Source: Myxococcales bacterium (GTDB lineage Bacteria > Myxococcota_A > Polyangia > Nannocystales > Nannocystaceae). Taken from it: DNA of 64,000 nucleotides. Shown one piece after another: positions 59,549 to 64,000 of this stretch. Made by a program: the position numbers and the translations under genes. The notes below the pieces were generated by a model. That model did not search any database and was not told the DNA's origin. It saw only the letters and a program-made list of their open reading frames with translations. The DNA lies in the NCBI GenBank assembly GCA_014240065.1, contig JAAZXR010000009.1:27672-91671 (forward strand), read 5' to 3'. Numbering within the stretch: position 1 is the stretch's first letter; each line of letters opens with the position of its first letter.

Positions 59549-62239
59549 TCACCGCCGTGCGCGAAGAAGCCAGGGCGTGAACCAAAGCGCGCCAAGCGCT
59601 GCTCCGACGAGCCCCAAACCCAAACCGATCCCAAATTGTTGGAGCGGCGGCATATTCGACGCACGCAGCACACAAAATGCGAGCGCCAGCTGGATCGAGC
59701 TGACCAACACGACGCCACCGAGATCGCGCACCGCCTCGCGCCCGGGTTCAGCGCCCCCGACCGCCCGCGCTCTCAAGCCAAGGTGGATCGCGAAGTCGAC
59801 GCCGGCTCCGAGCGCGATGCAGGAGATCATGCTCGTGCCGACGCTGATCGGGTACCCGAGGACCGCGAGGGCGCCCCCGACGAAGGTCAGCGTCCACAGC
59901 GCCGGGAGCAACGCAAAAATTGTTCTGCTGAGCGCGAGGACGAGCGCCAGCGCGACGATCGACACGAGCGTCGATTTCCAAAGTGATGTCGTCACGCTCG
60001 ACGCGAAGGCCGCGCCGATCAACGGCTGCCCTGTCACGCGGGCAGAGAACGTCAAGGGCGAGGCCCCCTCACCCGCCATCGCCACCGGCACCGCCCACGA
60101 CTCATCGTCAAGTTCGGAGAGGACCGGCGCCGCGCGGTCGCACTCCTCCTCGGACAACGCGAGCGGCTCGCAGCGGGCGCGAGAGCCCTTCGACTTGATG
60201 GCTTCATCAATCCAGGCGCCGAGATGCTCGGCCGCGAACTTGATCCCCTCTGGATCGGCGGCGGCGACCGTCGGAAGCCGCGTCGTCATGAGCGCCTCGA
60301 GCTCCGCTCCCCTCGGCTGCAGAAGCGATCGTGACGTCAAGGAGCGCCGCTCCGCCTCCGGCACAGCGACGGCGACCGCGCCGGCCTCGGGATCGAGCGC
60401 CTCATCTCGCAGCTTCGCCACTTCTTGCAGCAGCGCTGGAGTCGCGACGACGCCATCCTGCTCAGCCAGCTTCGACAACGCCACGGGGCGACCCAACAGC
60501 GCGGTCACGCGCTTGCTCACGTCCGCCCGCCGACGCTCGACGACCGGCGGCGACGACGATGTGGTGACGCTGCGGGGTGCCTCATAGGTGGCGGTGAGCG
60601 CCTGGACGGCTCGCGCGACCTGCACTTGCGCCTCCCCGTCCATGGGCGCGAGCTTGACGTGCACCAACGCGCCGTCGAGGTCTTCGGTCATCAGCTGCGC
60701 CATCGCCGGGTGGCCGATCAGATAGGTGAGCACCCGTCCGGCCCGTGGAGATGTCTCGGGCACGCCGCGCCGGCCGCCCAGCGCCGCGTTGAGCACCTGA
60801 ACTGGCTGCATGACGCTCCGAATATCGACCACCCCGTCGATCTGTGCGATGTCGCTCGTAAGATCACGAACGGTGCGCATCACCTCTTTCTCGCGCAGAT
60901 CCCCGCTCACAGCGATCTGCAGGTAGGTGGAGCCCCCGAAGTGCTCTTGAAAGAACCGGTCGGCGCGTCGAGGCGGGCTGTCCTCGGCAAAATTCGCCGC
61001 GGTGTCGGGATCGGCCTTGAGGGTCGACGCGGCCCCGACACCTACCAGGGCGAGCAGCGCGAGCGTCCAGGCCGGTGGGATCGGTGGCATCGGGATTCCC
61101 ATCTCCGGTCGCGTCGGGATCGCCGATTTCGGCAGACACGCGAGCATCGCAGGGATCACGAGCAGCGCGAGGACAAAGAGCACCAGCACGCCAACCCCCG
61201 CGGCAAACCCAAACCTCTGCATTGGCACTTGGGGCATCACCAGCAACGCGAAGAAAGCGACGGAGGTCGTCGTCCCGCTCAGCGTCACCGGGAGCCACAG
61301 CTCCCGCACCGCCTCGCTCGCCCTCGTCGCCGGGTCGCCCGAACGCCGCTGATACCCGGCCAGCATGTGCATGCCGAACGCGCCGCCCAAGGCGATCATC
61401 ATCACGGGGATTGAAGAGCTCACGATGGTCAACGGCTCGTCAAACCTCCCGTGCGCGCCCATCACAATCGCCACGCCAAGACCCGTTACCACCAAGTTGA
61501 TGACCGCCGCCGTCAACGAGCGGAGGAAGAACGCAGAGACCACCACCAGGACCCCAATAACGATGGGCGAGAGCGTCTCAATGTCCTTGCGGCTGGAGAC
61601 GGAGGCCTCCATCTCCACGAAGGGAGCCCCCGCGAAGTGAAGTTCACCCTCCCACCCCTCCTCTACAGTGCGGCGAACATCGTTGAGCACCTGCGCTCGC
61701 TTCGCGAACGCGTCCGCTCCCGCCTTCGCCTTCGGCTCCAAAAACACCAGCATCGCAGCGGCGCGGCCACTCTTTGCGATCAAGTTGCCCACGGCGTCGG
61801 TGCTCGCGAGCACGCGCGCCCGAATCTTCTCTGGGTCGTCAAGCGCCTCGGGGACGAGCGCCGACACAACCACTCCATCGTCCACCACCTCAGGGTGCGG
61901 AAGATCTGCGAACGTTAAGACCAAGCGAACCCCCGTGAGCTCGCCTACCCGGCGCCCCAACGAGCGAATTCGTTCGACCGCTTCAGGGCGGAGCAAGTCC
62001 TCGCCCGAGGCTTCCGCGAGCCCAACGAGCCCGACCTCGAGCATCCCGAACTCGGCGGAGACCTCGTGGAACGCGATGACATCCGGACTCTCGGGCGGCA
62101 AGAATGCGAGGACGTCGTCGTCGTTGCGGACCTCCGTAGCGCCGGGCACGAGCCACATCACGACCGCCGCGAACGCCACCAAGATGAGGTAGCGAAGACG
62201 GATGAGCGGGTGGAGTGCTCGAGGTGTTGGTTCGGTCAC
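59549..62239 (-). CDS. RND/MMPL-family exporter
   Basis: 896 residues from GTG with AGGGA six bases before it. Two repeated halves, each with a membrane helix, a large periplasmic domain and five to six helices: L-G-G-A-F-G-M-H-M-L-A-G-Y in the first half and G-A-G-V-D-F-A-I-H-L-G-L-R in the second. Relatives move lipids or hydrophobic compounds, for example hopanoids (HpnN) or mycobacterial lipids. The LolA-like and DUF1302 genes follow on the same strand (199-bp gap, then 9 bp). The cargo is unknown; hopanoid genes are not seen nearby. Confidence 0.92.
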   Translation of the reverse strand: MTEPTPRALHPLIRLRYLILVAFAAVVMWLVPGATEVRNDDDVLAFLPPESPDVIAFHEVSAEFGMLEVGLVGLAEASGEDLLRPEAVERIRSLGRRVGELTGVRLVLTFADLPHPEVVDDGVVVSALVPEALDDPEKIRARVLASTDAVGNLIAKSGRAAAMLVFLEPKAKAGADAFAKRAQVLNDVRRTVEEGWEGELHFAGAPFVEMEASVSSRKDIETLSPIVIGVLVVVSAFFLRSLTAAVINLVVTGLGVAIVMGAHGRFDEPLTIVSSSIPVMMIALGGAFGMHMLAGYQRRSGDPATRASEAVRELWLPVTLSGTTTSVAFFALLVMPQVPMQRFGFAAGVGVLVLFVLALLVIPAMLACLPKSAIPTRPEMGIPMPPIPPAWTLALLALVGVGAASTLKADPDTAANFAEDSPPRRADRFFQEHFGGSTYLQIAVSGDLREKEVMRTVRDLTSDIAQIDGVVDIRSVMQPVQVLNAALGGRRGVPETSPRAGRVLTYLIGHPAMAQLMTEDLDGALVHVKLAPMDGEAQVQVARAVQALTATYEAPRSVTTSSSPPVVERRRADVSKRVTALLGRPVALSKLAEQDGVVATPALLQEVAKLRDEALDPEAGAVAVAVPEAERRSLTSRSLLQPRGAELEALMTTRLPTVAAADPEGIKFAAEHLGAWIDEAIKSKGSRARCEPLALSEEECDRAAPVLSELDDESWAVPVAMAGEGASPLTFSARVTGQPLIGAAFASSVTTSLWKSTLVSIVALALVLALSRTIFALLPALWTLTFVGGALAVLGYPISVGTSMISCIALGAGVDFAIHLGLRARAVGGAEPGREAVRDLGGVVLVSSIQLALAFCVLRASNMPPLQQFGIGLGLGLVGAALGALWFTPWLLRARR

Positions 62240-62271
62240 AAAGAATCCCTACGGTGTAGCCACGCTTAACC

Positions 62272-63192
62272 TTACCCCCAAACCGGGGTAAGCCAATCAT
62301 TTCGGTGCGGGACTCGCCCATGCACCACATCGTCAAAGTGCGACTGAATTTTCGCGGTGATCGGACCCACTGTGCCATCACCGAGCAGCCTGCGATCCAC
62401 GCTGCGCACGGGCGTAACTTGCGCTCCTGTCCCACACAAGAAGAGCTCGTCGGCGACGTACAGCTCGGTCCTTCCGATATCGCGCTCGACGAACGACAAA
62501 CCAAGATCTTCGGTGACCATTTCGATCAGTGATCTCCGCGTGATGCCATCCAAGTTGTCCTTGGTGCTCGGGGGCGAATACACAACTCCGCGTCGCACCA
62601 AAAACACATGCTCCGCGCTCCCCTCCGACACCACGCCGTCCTCGGTCAAGAAGATCGCCTCGTCGAATCCATTGTCCATGGCCTCGCGTCGGGCGAGGGC
62701 GCTGTTGAGGTATCCCCCGGTCGGCTTTGTTCTCGAGGGGATCGCGTTATCGCGCACCCGTCTCCACGAAGACACGCACACGTCGATGGCGTCCTTGTCG
62801 ATATACCGCTTGAGCGGCATGCAGTAGCAGATGAAGCTGCTGTCCTCTTCGCGGAGCACGGGCGCGAGGAGGTTGGAGTTGTTGATGACCAGCGGCCGCA
62901 CGTAGATGTCCTCGTGCACGTTGTTGCGTCGGAGCAGATCGAGCACGATGTCACACACCTCGGCTTGTGATCCCGGCAGCTGCATATAGAGAATTTTTGC
63001 CGACTCTTCGAGCCGCTCAATGTGAGCGTCGAGCCGAAACACAAACACTTGCTCTCCGTCATCGGAGAGGTACCCCCGGATCCCCCCGAAGCAACCGAGC
63101 CCGTAGTTCAACGCGCGAGACCTGACGTTGACCGTCGCGTGTTCGTCCTCCACAAAGGTTCCATCGATGTACGTGAGCATCGCGCGGAGCAT
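62272..63192 (-). CDS. ilvE: Branched-chain amino acid aminotransferase
   Basis: 306 residues. PLP fold type IV with R-A-L-N-Y-G-L-G-C-F near residue 28, and P-L-V-I-N-N-S. The active-site Lys is in S-R-T-K-P-T-G-G-Y-L-N-S-A-L-A. C-terminal A-D-E-L-F-L-C-G-T-G-A-Q-V-T-P is the IlvE signature. It interconverts branched-chain amino acids and keto acids, and so feeds branched fatty-acid primers in myxobacteria. It is 32 bp upstream of the RND gene on the same strand, so it may share a transcript. A second ATG four codons later is possible. Confidence 0.95.
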   Translation of the reverse strand: MLRAMLTYIDGTFVEDEHATVNVRSRALNYGLGCFGGIRGYLSDDGEQVFVFRLDAHIERLEESAKILYMQLPGSQAEVCDIVLDLLRRNNVHEDIYVRPLVINNSNLLAPVLREEDSSFICYCMPLKRYIDKDAIDVCVSSWRRVRDNAIPSRTKPTGGYLNSALARREAMDNGFDEAIFLTEDGVVSEGSAEHVFLVRRGVVYSPPSTKDNLDGITRRSLIEMVTEDLGLSFVERDIGRTELYVADELFLCGTGAQVTPVRSVDRRLLGDGTVGPITAKIQSHFDDVVHGRVPHRNDWLTPVWG

Positions 63193-63623
63193 GCCAAAGA
63201 CGAGGGCGGTTGGTCGATGCCTCGCAGTTCTATTCGGTTTTGCGCCTGCTACGCCGCCCTAGTGGTCGTCTCGGTTGGATGCGTAAGGAACTGCACACCG
63301 CGCGATCCCACCGGAACGAGGTTCTTTAGTCTCCAATGATTCTGTATTTTCGTTCACGTTTTGATTCATGCGGGCGCAGCACACCCGCGAGGATGGAATT
63401 CATCCGGCTGTGTCCCACGTCGTTCGCACGGGGCCCGCTGGCACGGGGAGCGGATTATTCACCCAACACCGCGCTCGACGCCGTCTCAAAAGATGCGTTA
63501 GGGTTGGGCGGTTACTTTGTTGTCCGAGACGATTTCTCCGTGCTCGGTCCCGCTCCACGAATACCATCGGTGAGACGGTTTTCGAGGCTGAAAAACCCGC
63601 TACTCGTCCATTAGGTTTGCTCC
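63193..63623. other. 431-bp intergenic region, low confidence small frames
   Basis: Between divergently placed ilvE and the right-edge lipoprotein gene. GC appears lower than the flanks, with T-rich stretches near 63340-63370. A 40-codon frame at 63217-63339 starts at an ATG and has a lipobox-like end (V-V-S-V-G-C). A second frame (63336-63614) overlaps it by ATGA. Neither is supported by a family, so I do not call them as genes. Promoters for both neighbours are expected here. Confidence 0.4.
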
Positions 63624-64000
63624 ATGAATACAAAAAAAAGGCCCCTCCGCTTCCTTGCATGCTTCGCGCTCCTCCCCCTTGCCACCGCGACTGGTTGTCC
63701 CAAAGACGACGGTGACACCTTCGGGGGGGGCGGAGACGACGACAGCAGCACGGGAGAGTCCATCGGTGGCACTGACGGTGAGAGCGGCGACGCCAGCGCC
63801 AGCGGTACCAACAGCGGTGACGGCGACGGCGACAGCGACAGCGGCGGCGACGGCGACGGCGACAGCAACAGCGGCGGCGACGGCGACGGCGACAGCAACA
63901 GCGGCGGCGACGGCGACAGCGGCGGCGACGGCGACGGCGACAGCAACAGCGGTGGCGACGGCGACGGCGACAGCAACAGCGGCGGCGACGGCGACGGCGA
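63624..64000 (+). CDS. Repeat-rich exported lipoprotein, truncated at window end
   Basis: 125 codons visible, open to the window edge with no stop. ATG, basic start (N-T-K-K-R-P-L-R), hydrophobic core and lipobox A-T-G-C near residue 25. Then an acidic spacer with repeated G-D-G-D-G-D-S and S-N-S-G-G units. It is the same layout as the lipoprotein at 3878-4750: lipid anchor, flexible GD/S spacer, and presumably a globular domain beyond the edge. The repeat makes sequencing or assembly errors likely in this part. Confidence 0.85.
   Translation, partial: MNTKKRPLRFLACFALLPLATATGCPKDDGDTFGGGGDDDSSTGESIGGTDGESGDASASGTNSGDGDGDSDSGGDGDGDSNSGGDGDGDSNSGGDGDSGGDGDGDSNSGGDGDGDSNSGGDGDG
63820..64000. 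repeat. Imperfect GDGDGD/SNSGG-coding repeat array at window end
   Basis: About 30-bp units (ggcggcgacggcgacggcga plus cagcaacagc) repeat with small deletions to the end of the window. Units code for GGDGDGDSNS, in frame. Array continues past the edge. Confidence 0.9.

Overview
The window is a GC-rich, densely coded chromosomal segment. It very probably comes from a myxobacterium of the Nannocystaceae type (Myxococcota). The evidence is the lipoproteins and surface proteins with long low-complexity Gly/Asp/Ser/Thr stretches (GDGDGD, TTGDP), a MYXO-CTERM-like sorting tail, enhancer-binding regulators (one with an FHA domain), and GTG/TTG starts at many genes. I see no tRNA, rRNA, CRISPR array, transposase, integrase or phage gene. 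The segment reads as ordinary core chromosome with some lineage-specific genes.

Layout. 1-4750 (minus): two tandem HTTM-like membrane proteins, a hexapeptide acyltransferase and a repeat-rich lipoprotein. 4807-8549 (minus): HIT hydrolase, fabH and a malic enzyme/phosphotransacetylase fusion, a small acetyl-CoA/NADPH/fatty-acid cluster. 8915-23011: mixed single genes, namely a SprT-like metallopeptidase, a MoaD-MoaE fusion, an FHA-AAA+ activator, an iron superoxide dismutase, a DUF1295 membrane protein, thiC, a CNT nucleoside transporter, a 2-oxoglutarate oxygenase, a DUF5916 outer-membrane protein, rsmE and an exported amidohydrolase. 23025-36789 (minus): one near-continuous type II secretion operon read in the order gspD-E-F-(small membrane ORF)-G-H-I-J-K-L-M-N. 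It is preceded by an NtrC-type response regulator, and no gspC is visible.

38495-47690: a MYXO-CTERM surface protein, a DUF342/FapA-like protein, a Cys-rich anchored protein, a DUF3592 protein, aconitase, a Nudix hydrolase and a divergent isocitrate/isopropylmalate dehydrogenase relative. 47979-56669: an SDR-CPBP protease fusion, a GpsA-like protein with altered catalytic positions overlapping a PlsB-like acyltransferase, an EEP hydrolase, an exported methyltransferase, a DUF1566-like lipoprotein, a gamma-carbonic anhydrase and a histone-H1-like lysine-repeat protein. 56716-63192 (minus): ilvE followed by an RND exporter, a LolA-like periplasmic protein and a DUF1302-like outer-membrane protein, probably one lipid-trafficking unit. 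The right edge cuts a second GDGDGD lipoprotein.

The best-supported system is the type II secretion machine. It would export proteins through the outer membrane, and its operon is probably co-regulated with the adjacent response regulator. Several smaller oddities deserve checking: the missing gspC and the small membrane ORF inside the operon, the SDR-CPBP fusion, the catalytically altered GpsA-like protein, the exported methyltransferase lipoprotein, the GAFTTA variant of the FHA activator, and the lysine-repeat chromatin-like protein. I did not find a clear defence island, biosynthetic cluster or mobile element.
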